Below the pieces are notes generated by a model. That model saw only the letters and a list, made by a program, of their open reading frames with translations. It searched no databases and was not told the DNA's origin. The translations under genes were made by a program, and so were the position numbers. A stretch of DNA of 64,000 bases from Bacilli bacterium (GTDB taxonomy: Bacteria > Bacillota > Bacilli > RF39 > UBA660): NCBI GenBank assembly GCA_017525855.1, contig JAFXSE010000026.1, positions 176,569 through 240,568 on the forward strand. The letters run 5' to 3'. Below, piece by piece: positions 7,988 to 17,737 of the stretch. Within the stretch, counting starts at the first letter, position 1. Every line of letters starts with the position of its first letter.

Positions 7988-9671
7988 AATACTAAATAAA
8001 TTATTAGAAAACATTTCTGATATAGAATTAATAAAATTAATTAATGAGCAAGACGATTATATAATTAATAATATCGTAGAATTATTCAGCACACAAAATC
8101 AAGAAACACTCGTTCTAGGAAAAATAACAAAAGAACAAGTCTTAACATTAATAAAAAAAGCATTGCTAACAAATAACAATCCTAGAATATTTGGTGTACT
8201 ACGAGTTTTATATAATCAAGATGTTATATTAAATAGAGATTATAATCAAATTAGTAGTATGTGTAATTACATTTTTCAACTAGATGAAAATGATCTTGAT
8301 TTAAGAATTAAAGTACTTACTAGTAAAGATATAAACGAATATTTAACCTTTAAAGATCAAGTTTCTCTACTTTTTAGTAGTGCAGGATCTATCAATAGCA
8401 AATTAAAATTAATCTCAACAGTGATACATAATAGTAAAAATTTTAAAGGTAGTATTTTAAAAAATAATGTTATTAAACTTATTGTTGACCTTAAAGATGA
8501 CAACAGATTAATGGTTATGAATAGTTTCCTAATGGATATAGATAGCCATTCTCTAACAACAGAAGACTACTACAATATTATAACAACACTTAGTAAACCA
8601 CCAAAGAATAAAGAACATAAAGATAAAGAAGTTTTAAATAAAAGATCAGGAAATCTATATCAAGAACTATGTGATATGAGAAAAAGAACATACAAAAAAG
8701 GAATACTAGAATCTTTTAAAGCTGGATCTAATATAGATATAAATATATTAAAACAAATTGATGCATGTATATCAGAGATTGATGATGATGAAATTTTAGA
8801 AATAATATATGATGTATCTTCTTGCGATAAATTAAATGAAAAACTAACTAAAGAAGAAAAAACTGATATTATAACACTAATGAGTAAATTAGATAAATAT
8901 AATTGTAAAAAGATAAGAAAAGTATTTACTAATGAATTGGTAATAAAAAATCGAGAATACAATGAGATGTTAGATATAGTAAAAGAAATATTTAATTGTA
9001 TTAACTATAATCAATATATAGATGTACAAGAGATATTATTAAATAAAGGTATTTTACAATATAGAACAGAAAAAGAGGCAATTTACCTTCTAAATAAATT
9101 GAAAAAATGCTCTACTAGTGAAAGCATGTATGTAATGACTAAATTAATAAAACTAGAAGGAGTAATAGAAAAAATAAGCTTTGAAGAACAAAAAGAAGAA
9201 ATAGATTTAATTACAACAATAGATAATACAGAACTTGCAGATATGATTTTAACTTTATTAAATAATTATCGAATAATTGAAAATAGAACGTTTGAGGAAA
9301 GAAAAGAATTTGTAAATAAGACGTTAAAACAAGAAAGTATGTTAAAGCTAAAAGCTGTATATGAATTTTTATCAACATATGCTATTTTAGGAAATCTAAA
9401 ATTTGAACAAGAAATGGATTTGGCGGATTACATTAGTAATATACCATCAAATAAAATTGCTTATTATGTATCATCAATATTCACAAATGCAAATTTGTAT
9501 GAAAATATTGATGAAGAAAAATTAATGTCTTTATTAAAACCTACGGCTACAGGTATTAAAAAAGTTGATGAAATAAAAAAGAAAATTTACTTAACTGAAA
9601 GAATTAATTCATCATCAAGTATTGAAGAATTAAAAAATCTAGTTAATCCGATAAAACACTATACAGTATAG
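7977..9671 (+). CDS. Unknown helical protein coupled to miaA
   Basis: The 564-aa product has no recognised family. It is nearly all amphipathic helix, with recurrent Lys/Glu/Leu/Ile segments of 30-40 residues such as EILNKLLENISDIELIKLIN and SLLKPTATGIKKVDEIK, which suggests an alpha-solenoid (HEAT-like) scaffold. It has no signal peptide, membrane segment or Cys/His cluster. AGGTG at 7966-7970 supports ATG 7977 over an earlier in-frame GTG at 7968. It overlaps miaA by 11 bases and its last codons form the left arm of the hairpin at 9651-9679. The function is unknown; it may be restricted to this lineage. Confidence 0.55.
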   Translation: MTNEILNKLLENISDIELIKLINEQDDYIINNIVELFSTQNQETLVLGKITKEQVLTLIKKALLTNNNPRIFGVLRVLYNQDVILNRDYNQISSMCNYIFQLDENDLDLRIKVLTSKDINEYLTFKDQVSLLFSSAGSINSKLKLISTVIHNSKNFKGSILKNNVIKLIVDLKDDNRLMVMNSFLMDIDSHSLTTEDYYNIITTLSKPPKNKEHKDKEVLNKRSGNLYQELCDMRKRTYKKGILESFKAGSNIDINILKQIDACISEIDDDEILEIIYDVSSCDKLNEKLTKEEKTDIITLMSKLDKYNCKKIRKVFTNELVIKNREYNEMLDIVKEIFNCINYNQYIDVQEILLNKGILQYRTEKEAIYLLNKLKKCSTSESMYVMTKLIKLEGVIEKISFEEQKEEIDLITTIDNTELADMILTLLNNYRIIENRTFEERKEFVNKTLKQESMLKLKAVYEFLSTYAILGNLKFEQEMDLADYISNIPSNKIAYYVSSIFTNANLYENIDEEKLMSLLKPTATGIKKVDEIKKKIYLTERINSSSSIEELKNLVNPIKHYTV

Positions 9672-9679
9672 TGTTTTAT
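9651..9679 (+). terminator. Perfect 13-bp hairpin at the end of the miaA operon
   Basis: ATAAAACACTATA and TATAGTGTTTTAT pair around CAG. The stem spans the stop codon. The T-run is part of the stem, so termination may be partial; it separates this operon from the heat-shock promoter. Confidence 0.6.
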
Positions 9680-9691
9680 AATTGTCACTTT

Positions 9692-9718
9692 TTAGCACTC
9701 TTACTTGACAAGTGCTAA
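9692..9718 (+). promoter_or_regulatory. CIRCE operator (HrcA-binding site)
   Basis: TTAGCACTC, a 9-base spacer, then AAGTGCTAA: this matches the CIRCE inverted repeat TTAGCACTC-N9-GAGTGCTAA with one mismatch. It overlaps the -35 region of the clpB promoter, where bound HrcA would block transcription until heat stress. Confidence 0.93.
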
Positions 9719-9732
9719 AATAGTGATATAAT
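9705..9732 (+). promoter_or_regulatory. SigA-type promoter of clpB
   Basis: A consensus TTGACA (9705-9710) and TATAAT (9727-9732) are separated by 16 bases. The -35 box lies in the CIRCE spacer and right arm. Confidence 0.9.
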
Positions 9733-9751
9733 TACAATGTGAGGTGATATT

Positions 9752-11860
9752 ATGTTTAATAATAATGAAGAAGAAAATGTTCTAGAAAAATATGGCCGTA
9801 ATATTACTGAAATAGCCAAGAATGGGAAAATGGATCCGATTATTGGTAGAGATGATGAAATACGTAATATTACTAGGGTATTATCTAGAAAAACAAAAAA
9901 TAATCCTGTTTTAATTGGAGAACCAGGAGTAGGAAAAACAGCAATCGTTGAGGGGCTTGCCCAAAGAATTATACGAGGAGATGTACCAAATAGTCTAAAA
10001 GATAAAACAATATGGGAATTAGATATGGCAGCACTAATTGCAGGAGCTAAATATCGTGGAGAATTTGAAGAAAGATTGAAAAAAGTTTTAACTGAAGTTA
10101 AAAAATCTGAAGGACAAATTATAATGTTTATTGATGAAATCCACACAATAGTAGGAGCGGGTAATTCAGAAGGAGGAATGGATACATCAAATATTCTAAA
10201 ACCCATGCTTGCACGTGGAGAAATACATGTAATTGGGGCTACTACTTTAAATGAATATCGTAAATATATAGAAAAAGATGGAGCTTTGGAAAGACGTTTT
10301 CAAAAAGTAAAAGTAAATGAACCTAGTGTTCTAGATACTATCACTATACTTAGAGGACTAAAAGAAAGATTTGAAATACATCATGGTGTAACTATTCAAG
10401 ATAGAGCTCTAACCGCAGCAGCATCTCTTTCTAATAGATATATTACAGATAGATTTTTACCAGATAAAGCTATAGATTTAATAGATGAAGCATGTGCAAC
10501 AATTCGAGTACAACTAGATAGTGTTCCTGAAGAATTAGATAACTTGCAAAGAGAAATAATGAGACTAGAAGTAGAAAAAGAAGCATTAAAAAAAGAAAAA
10601 GATGAATTGAGTAAACAAAGAGTCTTATCTCTTCAAGAAACACTTGATAATTTAAAAATAAGTGAAAAAGAATTAAAAGAAAAATGGAATAAGGAGAAAG
10701 AAATAATTGATTCCATCAAAGACAAAAAAAGAGAATTAGAAGACAGAAAGTTTGAATTATCAAAAGCAGAAAACGAATATGATTTAGAAAATGCAGCCAG
10801 ATTAAAACATGGTGTTATTCCAGGCCTTGAAAAAGAACTTAATGAATTAAGAGAATCTACAAAAAATCAAATATTAAGTGATGTTGTAACTCCAGAAGAT
10901 ATTGCCTTGGTAATATCAAGAACAACTAATATACCAATATCTAAGTTAGTAAGTAGTGAAAAAGAAAAACTGTTAATGCTTGAAGAAAACTTAAAAAAGA
11001 GAGTTATGGGTCAAGATGAAGCAATAAGATTAGTAAGTGATGCCATATTAAAAAGTCGTAGCGGAATAAAAGACCCTAATAGACCAATTGGTTCATTTAT
11101 GTTTTTAGGACCAACAGGAGTAGGTAAAACAGAAGTAGCAAGGAGTCTTGCTTATGAACTTTTTGATGATGAGAAACATATGATAAGAATTGACATGAGT
11201 GAGTATATGGAAAAATTCAGTGTTTCTAGATTAATTGGATCTCCTCCAGGATATGTTGGATATGACGAAGGAGGAGAATTAACAGAAGCTGTAAGACGTA
11301 ATCCATATAGTATAGTATTATTTGATGAAATAGAAAAAGCTCATCCAGAAGTATTAAACTTACTTCTTCAAATACTAGATGATGGAAGACTTACTGATTC
11401 AAATGGAAGATTAGTAGATTTCAAAAATACTATTATTATTATGACATCTAATTTAGGAAGTGAACATGTTTTAGAAGGACATAAAGATGAAGTTTTAAAA
11501 GAAGTACAAAACTATTTTAGACCTGAATTTATAAATAGAATAGATGAAATAGTAGTATTTAATGAATTAGATAAAACTTCAATTAGAAAAATACTTGATA
11601 AAATTATTTCACAAATTGAATCAAGACTTAAAGAAAATGATATTTCAATTAAACTTACTGAAAAATGTAAAGATTTTCTAGTAGATAACGGTTATGATGT
11701 TAATTTTGGAGCAAGACCATTAAAAAGAATAGTAAGTCGTACATTAGAAGTATTATTAGCAAAAAAACTTATAAATGGTGATATAAAACCATCGTCTATT
11801 GTAAATATAGATTATGATAATGATTTTAAAATTAGCTGTATAAATAAAAGTATTAAATAA
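9752..11860 (+). CDS. clpB: ATP-dependent disaggregase ClpB, lacking the N-terminal domain
   Basis: ClpB threads aggregated proteins through its hexameric pore, working with DnaK. At 702 aa it starts almost directly at the first AAA+ module and lacks the usual 140-residue Clp_N domain, as in Mollicutes ClpB. Walker A motifs are GEPGVGKT (56-63) and GPTGVGKT (453-460), and MFIDEIH is the first Walker B. The long coiled-coil middle domain (about 310-420, with [18 protein letters not shown]) is of the ClpB type. No IGF/LGF ClpP-binding loop is visible before [11 protein letters not shown], which argues against ClpC. Control by the CIRCE element directly upstream identifies it as a class I heat-shock gene. 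It is monocistronic, ending at the terminator 11855-11886. Confidence 0.95.
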   Translation: MFNNNEEENVLEKYGRNITEIAKNGKMDPIIGRDDEIRNITRVLSRKTKNNPVLIGEPGVGKTAIVEGLAQRIIRGDVPNSLKDKTIWELDMAALIAGAKYRGEFEERLKKVLTEVKKSEGQIIMFIDEIHTIVGAGNSEGGMDTSNILKPMLARGEIHVIGATTLNEYRKYIEKDGALERRFQKVKVNEPSVLDTITILRGLKERFEIHHGVTIQDRALTAAASLSNRYITDRFLPDKAIDLIDEACATIRVQLDSVPEELDNLQREIMRLEVEKEALKKEKDELSKQRVLSLQETLDNLKISEKELKEKWNKEKEIIDSIKDKKRELEDRKFELSKAENEYDLENAARLKHGVIPGLEKELNELRESTKNQILSDVVTPEDIALVISRTTNIPISKLVSSEKEKLLMLEENLKKRVMGQDEAIRLVSDAILKSRSGIKDPNRPIGSFMFLGPTGVGKTEVARSLAYELFDDEKHMIRIDMSEYMEKFSVSRLIGSPPGYVGYDEGGELTEAVRRNPYSIVLFDEIEKAHPEVLNLLLQILDDGRLTDSNGRLVDFKNTIIIMTSNLGSEHVLEGHKDEVLKEVQNYFRPEFINRIDEIVVFNELDKTSIRKILDKIISQIESRLKENDISIKLTEKCKDFLVDNGYDVNFGARPLKRIVSRTLEVLLAKKLINGDIKPSSIVNIDYDNDFKISCINKSIK

Positions 11861-11886
11861 TAGGTGAAAGCCTATTATTTTTTTTT
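11855..11886 (+). terminator. Rho-independent terminator after clpB
   Basis: AAATAATAGG pairs perfectly with CCTATTATTT around TGAAAG and runs into a T-tract. Confidence 0.9.
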
Positions 11887-11917
11887 AAAAAAATTATTAA
11901 AAAGAAAGTAACTATGA

Positions 11918-11923
11918 TATAAT
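11918..11923 (+). promoter_or_regulatory. -10 box of the EssC operon
   Basis: TATAAT 24 bases before the essC start, with a weak -35 candidate (TTATTA near 11894). GAGGAG lies just before the ATG. Confidence 0.5.
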
Positions 11924-11946
11924 GTTTATAGTAGAGGAGTGGGCGT

Positions 11947-14900
11947 ATGAAAATAACTTTATTTTTAACAACAGGATTATTTGATTTTAGTTTACCTAAT
12001 GACATATCAGGAAGTTACTCATTTGATAGTAATATAGACGAAAATAGTAAACTAATTAATGTTGAAGCAAGAGAAGGAAAATGGGTAATATATTCAACAA
12101 CAGACGTAAAAATATTATCAGGAAATCAGTTTGTTAATGAAGCTTATTTAATGGAAAATTATTTCTACATTTTAAGAAGAAATGATATTGATTATCTTAT
12201 CTATGCTGAAATACCAGCTCATGGTAACATGGCAGCATATAATTGCCCAGAAAATGCAAATATTATAATTGGAAATAATGAAAATAGTAACGTTAAGTAT
12301 AATTGTAGCCTTTTAAACAATAGTGCAATTAAGATCTCTTACGTTGATAATAAATTAACATTACAAAGAACAAATAATGAACTTGTTTATGTTAATAGCT
12401 TGTGTATAAAAGAGACTAACTATAGTATTAAAAACGGTGATCAAATAAATATATATGGACTAAAAATAATATTTTTACCTGGATATATCCTTGTAAATAA
12501 TCCAGGCGGACTAGTTACAATACTAAATACATCTAACCTAACAGATAAAATAATAGAGTTTGATGATAACTGTGTTGAAGAAGAAGTAAAAGACGTGGAC
12601 TTATACAACAAAAACGATTATTTTTCTAAACCACCAAGAATAAGAAGAGTAATAGAAGAAAAATCAGTAAAAATAGATGCTCCTCCAAAAACCACTGAAC
12701 CTAATACCCCTCCTGCAATACTTACAATCGGTCCAATGCTTGCGATGGGAGTTACTTCAGTTGTTACGTTTATAAGTACTATTACAAAACTAAAAAGCGG
12801 ACAATCTACTATGCAAGAACAACTTCCCCGTTTAATCACATCTGGTGTAATGCTGATGTCATCACTTCTTTGGCCATTACTAACAAATTTATATAATAAA
12901 ATCCATAGAAAAAATGTAAAAAGAAGAACAATCAAAAAATATAATAAATATCTTTCAGAAAAGCAAAAAGAATTACAAGCAGAAATGGAACTACAAAAGA
13001 ATATCCTAATGGAAAACTTATTGAGTGTAAAAGACTGTGTAAATATAATAAATACTAAAAGTATTAATTTCTGGGATAAAAGAATTGAACAAAGTGACTT
13101 CCTAATGGTTAGACTTGGAGTAGGAGATGCTCCATTAAAAGTAAATATAGAATATCAAGAAGAAGGCTTTACAATAGATGAAGATGAATTAAGAAAAACA
13201 GCTGATAAAGCAGTTAATGAATTAAAATATATAAAAGATGTTCCTATAGGATATTCTTTTTATGAAAACAAATTAACAGCTATAATGGGAGAATATGATC
13301 AAACCCATAACTTTATAAATAATATAATACTACAATTAATTACATTTTATAGTTATGAAGACCTAAAACTAGTAGTTTTCACTAATAAAGAAAATGAAAA
13401 AAGATGGGATTATATAAAATACTTAAGTCATAATTTCGATAATTCTAAAAGATTTAGATTCTTCTCATCAGACCTTGAAGAAGTTAAAGAAATATCTGAA
13501 TATATTGAATTTGAAATGAACATGCGTCTTCAAATGGAAGATGATAGAGCTAAACATCAAAAACCATATTACTTAATCATAATTGATGATTATGATATGG
13601 TTAAAAGATTTGACTTTATAAAAACATTAACAGAAATGGATAATAATATAGGCTTTAGTATTATTATAGCTGAAAATAGAATGAGTAAAATACCAAGTAA
13701 ATGTATTAACTTTATAACTCTAGGTGAAGAACGCTCTAGTGTGTTATTAAACTCATATGAAAAACAAGAAAGTACTGACTTTACAAATGAAATAGATACA
13801 TCAATTGATATGAATCAAATAGCCAAAATCTTATCAAATATTCCGATTGAATTTGAAGAAGGTAATAAACAATTACCAGATTCAATTACATTCCTAGAAA
13901 TGGAAAAAGTAAGTAAAGTAGAGCAACTTAACATATTAAACAGATGGAATACTAATAATTCAACAACTAGCTTAAAAGCAGAAATAGGTGTTGATGAAAA
14001 TGGGGATTTAATGTACTTAGATTTACATGAAAAGAAACATGGACCACATGGATTGATAGCTGGTATGACAGGTTCTGGTAAATCAGAGTTTATCATTACA
14101 TATATTTTATCTATGGCTATAAACTATAGCCCAGATGATGTTAGCTTTATTCTTATTGACTATAAAGGAGGAGGTCTTGCCTTTGCCTTTGAAAACCAAG
14201 CAACAGGTATGTCACTTCCACATTTAGCAGGAATAATTACAAACTTAGATAAAGCAGAAATGAATAGAACTTTAGTTAGTATAGATAGTGAAATCAAAAG
14301 AAGACAGAGAGTATTTAATGAAGCAAGAGATGCTTTAGGAGAAAGCACTATTGATATATATAAGTATCAACAATTCTTTAAAGAAGGAAAACTTACTGAA
14401 GCTGTTCCCCACTTATTCATTATTTGTGATGAGTTTGCTGAATTAAAAAGCCAACAACCAGAATTTATGGATAACCTTATTAGTGTAGCTCGTATTGGAC
14501 GTAGCCTAGGAGTACATTTAATACTTGCTACTCAAAAACCTTCAGGTGTTGTTAATGACCAAATCTGGTCCAATACTAAGTTTAGAGTATGTCTAAAAGT
14601 ACAAACTCAAGGAGATAGTAATGAAATGCTTAAAAGGCCAGATGCAGCAAGTATTAAGCAAACAGGAAGATTTTATTTACAAGTTGGTTATGACGAATAC
14701 TTCGCATTAGGACAATCAGCTTGGTGTGGTGCTAAATATTATCCTTCCGATAAAATTATTAAAACAGTAGATAAAAGTATTAATTTTATAAGTAATACTG
14801 GTTCATTTATTAAAAGCATTCAAGCTGGAGATAACAATACTAAAAGAGAAGCTCAAGGAGAGCAACTTGCTAACATTATGAAAAATATAATAGCTGTTAG

Positions 14901-16512
14901 TAAAGAAACAAATAAAAAAGCAACTAGACTATGGCTTGAGAATATTAAACCAATTATATTTGTAGACAACCTAAAAACTAAATATGAATTTAAAGAAACT
15001 CCATTTAATATAAATGCAATAGCTGGAGAATATGATGCTCCAGAAAATCAAGAACAAGGGCTACTTACATTCTCATTTAATGATAAAGGTAACTGCATTA
15101 TATATGGTAATGATGCAACAGAAAAAGAAAATCTACTTAATTCAATAATATATTCAACAATAACTAATCATAGCCCAGAAGAACTAAATTATTATATTGT
15201 AGATTATGGTTCTGAAACATTAAGAAAATATAGTAAAGCACCACACATTGGTGGAATGGTATTTAGTGAAGAAAAAGAGCCTCTTAACAATTTAATTAAA
15301 TTAATTACTAATGAAATTAATGAAAGAAAACAATTATTCTCAGAATATGGAGGAGAATATAACAGTTATATTAAACAATCTGGTAAAACGCTTCCAATGA
15401 TGACAATTATTATTAATAACTATGATGCTTTTAGTGAATCTAACAATACATTGACTGATACATTAGTTTCCTTAACTAGAGATTCGCAAAGATATGGAAT
15501 TATATTTATAATTACTTGTAATAGTACAGGATCAATTACAAGACGCATTACACAAAATTTTGAAACAACATTTGTTATGCATATGACAGATACTTCAGCT
15601 TATTATTCTATGTTTAATGTAAAAAATAGACTTACACCTCGTGATATACCAGGACGTGGTTTAGGTTTAAAAGATAATGTTGTTCACGAATTCCAAACAG
15701 CATCAATTGCTGAAGAAGATAATTTAAATGAATTCGTAAAAGCAACAATAGATAAACTTAATACAACATATCAAACCAAAGCAAAACCTATACCATCATT
15801 ACCAAATCAAGTAACATTTGATATGATAAGTAGTTATATTAAAGACTTTAAACATATTCCAGTTGGTATTTCTAGAGAAACGTTAGATGTAGTTAAATAT
15901 GATTTTTCTTCAAATATTTCTACACAAATTATTTCAAACAAAATAGAAAATGGAAGATCATTTATCACATCATTAGTTAAAGTATTTACAAGTATAGAAA
16001 ACACTAATTTAGTCTTCATTGATTCAAATAAAATTTTCCCTAATTTAAAAGAATCTTTAACTAATTATTTTGATGATAACTTTGAGGGAAATCTTCCAAA
16101 AATTACAGATTTTATTAAGAAGATTAAAACTGATGCCCAAGATAATAGTAGAACTATTATTATGATATCAGGAATTGAAAAACTAAAATCAAAAGTTTCA
16201 GATATGAAGATTATTGAGAATTTAGTAAATGAATCTATAGGCAGTGAAAACATAAATATTATTATTTATGACGGAGTAAAACAATTTAAATCAATTGATT
16301 TTGACGAATGGTATTCAAAACTAAAAAATTCTAGTGATGGTATCTGGATAGGTAGTGGAATAGGTGAACAAAGTGCATTTAGATTATCAAAAGTAACAAA
16401 AGAAATGAGTGCTAAATGTCCTAATAATATAGGATTTGTTATAAAAGAGTCTGACGCAACAAGAATAAAACTTTTGGAATTTGAAGTAATCAAGGAGGAA
16501 GAAGATGAATAA
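11947..16512 (+). CDS. essC: Type VII secretion FtsK/SpoIIIE ATPase EssC
   Basis: EssC is the membrane motor of T7SSb that recognises and exports WXG100 and LXG-type proteins. The 1521-aa product has the full architecture: two FHA-like beta domains (1-200), two transmembrane helices near 257-277 and 298-318, a linker ATPase-like region (about 420-600), then three FtsK/SpoIIIE modules. The first is canonical, with GMTGSGKS at 706-713, LIDYKGGGLAFAFE and the Walker B element HLFIICDEFAEL. The second (from about 1035; IIYGNDATEKEN replaces the P-loop) and third (from about 1315) lack usable Walker A motifs, as is common in EssC, and probably serve in substrate recognition. It overlaps the EsaB gene by 8 bases. 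EsaA, EssA and EssB are not recognisable in the window. Confidence 0.95.
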   Translation: MKITLFLTTGLFDFSLPNDISGSYSFDSNIDENSKLINVEAREGKWVIYSTTDVKILSGNQFVNEAYLMENYFYILRRNDIDYLIYAEIPAHGNMAAYNCPENANIIIGNNENSNVKYNCSLLNNSAIKISYVDNKLTLQRTNNELVYVNSLCIKETNYSIKNGDQINIYGLKIIFLPGYILVNNPGGLVTILNTSNLTDKIIEFDDNCVEEEVKDVDLYNKNDYFSKPPRIRRVIEEKSVKIDAPPKTTEPNTPPAILTIGPMLAMGVTSVVTFISTITKLKSGQSTMQEQLPRLITSGVMLMSSLLWPLLTNLYNKIHRKNVKRRTIKKYNKYLSEKQKELQAEMELQKNILMENLLSVKDCVNIINTKSINFWDKRIEQSDFLMVRLGVGDAPLKVNIEYQEEGFTIDEDELRKTADKAVNELKYIKDVPIGYSFYENKLTAIMGEYDQTHNFINNIILQLITFYSYEDLKLVVFTNKENEKRWDYIKYLSHNFDNSKRFRFFSSDLEEVKEISEYIEFEMNMRLQMEDDRAKHQKPYYLIIIDDYDMVKRFDFIKTLTEMDNNIGFSIIIAENRMSKIPSKCINFITLGEERSSVLLNSYEKQESTDFTNEIDTSIDMNQIAKILSNIPIEFEEGNKQLPDSITFLEMEKVSKVEQLNILNRWNTNNSTTSLKAEIGVDENGDLMYLDLHEKKHGPHGLIAGMTGSGKSEFIITYILSMAINYSPDDVSFILIDYKGGGLAFAFENQATGMSLPHLAGIITNLDKAEMNRTLVSIDSEIKRRQRVFNEARDALGESTIDIYKYQQFFKEGKLTEAVPHLFIICDEFAELKSQQPEFMDNLISVARIGRSLGVHLILATQKPSGVVNDQIWSNTKFRVCLKVQTQGDSNEMLKRPDAASIKQTGRFYLQVGYDEYFALGQSAWCGAKYYPSDKIIKTVDKSINFISNTGSFIKSIQAGDNNTKREAQGEQLANIMKNIIAVSKETNKKATRLWLENIKPIIFVDNLKTKYEFKETPFNINAIAGEYDAPENQEQGLLTFSFNDKGNCIIYGNDATEKENLLNSIIYSTITNHSPEELNYYIVDYGSETLRKYSKAPHIGGMVFSEEKEPLNNLIKLITNEINERKQLFSEYGGEYNSYIKQSGKTLPMMTIIINNYDAFSESNNTLTDTLVSLTRDSQRYGIIFIITCNSTGSITRRITQNFETTFVMHMTDTSAYYSMFNVKNRLTPRDIPGRGLGLKDNVVHEFQTASIAEEDNLNEFVKATIDKLNTTYQTKAKPIPSLPNQVTFDMISSYIKDFKHIPVGISRETLDVVKYDFSSNISTQIISNKIENGRSFITSLVKVFTSIENTNLVFIDSNKIFPNLKESLTNYFDDNFEGNLPKITDFIKKIKTDAQDNSRTIIMISGIEKLKSKVSDMKIIENLVNESIGSENINIIIYDGVKQFKSIDFDEWYSKLKNSSDGIWIGSGIGEQSAFRLSKVTKEMSAKCPNNIGFVIKESDATRIKLLEFEVIKEEEDE

Positions 16513-16774
16513 TAAAGTTTTAATAAAATTGATTGTTCCTGAAATAGATGAAACTTTTGATTTGTTTATTCCTGTAAATGAAATTGTTTGGAAAGTAAAA
16601 AAAATGATAGTGCAATGTGTTAATGGCTTATCAAGTGGAGCACTTGATGTAGATAAGAAGTTTGTTTTAATAAACAAAAACACGGGTATGGTTTATCCTA
16701 ATAATGGTACTATACTAAATACAGATATTAGAAATGCTAGTGAAATACTATTAGTTTCATTGCTATATTATTAA
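16505..16774 (+). CDS. esaB: EsaB/YukD ubiquitin-like T7SS protein
   Basis: This 89-aa protein has a beta-grasp pattern: VLIKLIVPEIDETFDLFIP, a helix VWKVKKMIVQCVNGL, and a final strand ASEILLVSLLYY, which fits the YukD/EsaB family, a small cytosolic factor needed for T7SSb activity. It has no diglycine tail. AAGGAGG inside the end of essC lies six bases from the ATG and the 8-base overlap implies coupled translation with EssC. Confidence 0.85.
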   Translation: MNNKVLIKLIVPEIDETFDLFIPVNEIVWKVKKMIVQCVNGLSSGALDVDKKFVLINKNTGMVYPNNGTILNTDIRNASEILLVSLLYY

Positions 16775-16837
16775 AATGTCAACAAAATGTAAAGTTAAAT
16801 CCATATTGTTGAAGCAAAATAATTTTAATGTTATCAT

Positions 16838-16868
16838 GATAATAGATAAAGAGTATTTATCTATTATC
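16838..16868 (+). terminator. Strong hairpin between esaB and the WXG100-like gene
   Basis: GATAATAGATAAA and TTTATCTATTATC form a perfect 13-bp stem with loop GAGTA. The tail GTTTAATTAT is only partly T-rich, so this may be a partial terminator or an mRNA processing or stability site that sets different levels for the machine and its substrate. Confidence 0.6.
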
Positions 16869-16905
16869 GTTTAATTATATTAATAAAGAATAGGAGAGTG
16901 AAATA

Positions 16906-17637
16906 ATGAACGGTATGTATGGTTTTGATGCAACTGAAATTTATGCACTTAGAGGAAAAGTAAAAAGAGGCTTAGGTGAATTAGAAGAAGTACTTAGTCA
17001 TGCAATGCAAATCTATGTATTGGACCCATTAATGGAAAATTGGTATGCTCAAGAAGCGGTAGAAGCAATAACAAGCATTGCTCATTCTATTACAGCAATG
17101 AATTCACCAATAATTAGTGCATATAATGCATATCTTGATGCTATTGCCGAAATCGTTAAACTTTGGGGAGCTTCAACAAAAGACCCTGAATTTACGGAAA
17201 ATTTTCAGTATGCGTATTTTGGATCAAGTGATTTTTCAATAACAGTAAGCTATGAAAACGCAAGTGTTCGTAATTCAATGAATCAATCTGGTATGAACTA
17301 TCAAGCTTGTCTTCAAACTGCAGGTCAAGGTATGACTACGGCCAGACAAAACATAAAAACAGCAATTACTCAAATTCAAGCTGGGCTTACTAGTGCTGGT
17401 GCATTTTTAGGAGGAACTCAAGAGGAAAAAACAATTGAATTATTTAAAGCAGTTGGTAACATAGTTGATCACATGTTTAGTTCACTAACAGATGGTGAAG
17501 ATAGTTTAAGAAATCAAATCAATAAATATGCTCAAAAATACGATGCACTTAGAGAACAAGCAGAACAAGCAATGGAAAATGCAACAACCGAAATCAATGC
17601 AAATGTTTCTTCAGGAACAACTCCATCAGCACAATAA
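16906..17637 (+). CDS. WXG100-like T7SS substrate or effector
   Basis: The 243-aa protein directly follows essC-esaB. Residues 1-100 form two helices around W46-Y47-A48, a WXG-like turn (a Gly is replaced by Ala), as in ESAT-6/WXG100 proteins. The second half is helical and Gly/Ala/Thr-rich (GMTTARQNIKTAITQIQAGL) and ends in a charged helix and a flexible Ser/Thr tail. At 243 aa it is more than twice the length of a classical EsxA and has no signal peptide. It has a strong RBS (AGGAGAG), a hairpin upstream and two hairpins downstream, which suits a highly made, separately controlled secreted protein. Secretion and function are inferred from context. Confidence 0.7.
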   Translation: MNGMYGFDATEIYALRGKVKRGLGELEEVLSHAMQIYVLDPLMENWYAQEAVEAITSIAHSITAMNSPIISAYNAYLDAIAEIVKLWGASTKDPEFTENFQYAYFGSSDFSITVSYENASVRNSMNQSGMNYQACLQTAGQGMTTARQNIKTAITQIQAGLTSAGAFLGGTQEEKTIELFKAVGNIVDHMFSSLTDGEDSLRNQINKYAQKYDALREQAEQAMENATTEINANVSSGTTPSAQ

Positions 17638-17655
17638 TTATATTTATAAAAACAG

Positions 17656-17685
17656 TATTAAGAAAAAGCATTCTTTTTCTTAATA
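17656..17685 (+). terminator. First of two hairpins after the WXG100-like gene
   Basis: TATTAAGAAAAAG pairs perfectly (13 bp) with CTTTTTCTTAATA around CATT. Confidence 0.6.
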
Positions 17686-17691
17686 TATAAG

Positions 17692-17714
17692 AACCATTGC
17701 ACAAATGGTTTTTA
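17692..17714 (+). terminator. Rho-independent terminator
   Basis: AACCATT pairs with AATGGTT around GCACA, followed by TTTA. With the preceding hairpin it forms a tandem terminator. Confidence 0.7.
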
Positions 17715-17737
17715 TATATTGAGAAAAGGTGATAAAA

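Noticed and set aside
9752..11860. ClpC identity for the Clp ATPase
   Set aside because: The middle domain is of the long ClpB type and no ClpP-binding loop is seen.
16266..16683. Minus-strand frames over the essC/esaB junction
   Set aside because: They are opposite-strand shadows of strongly supported genes and lack ribosome sites.
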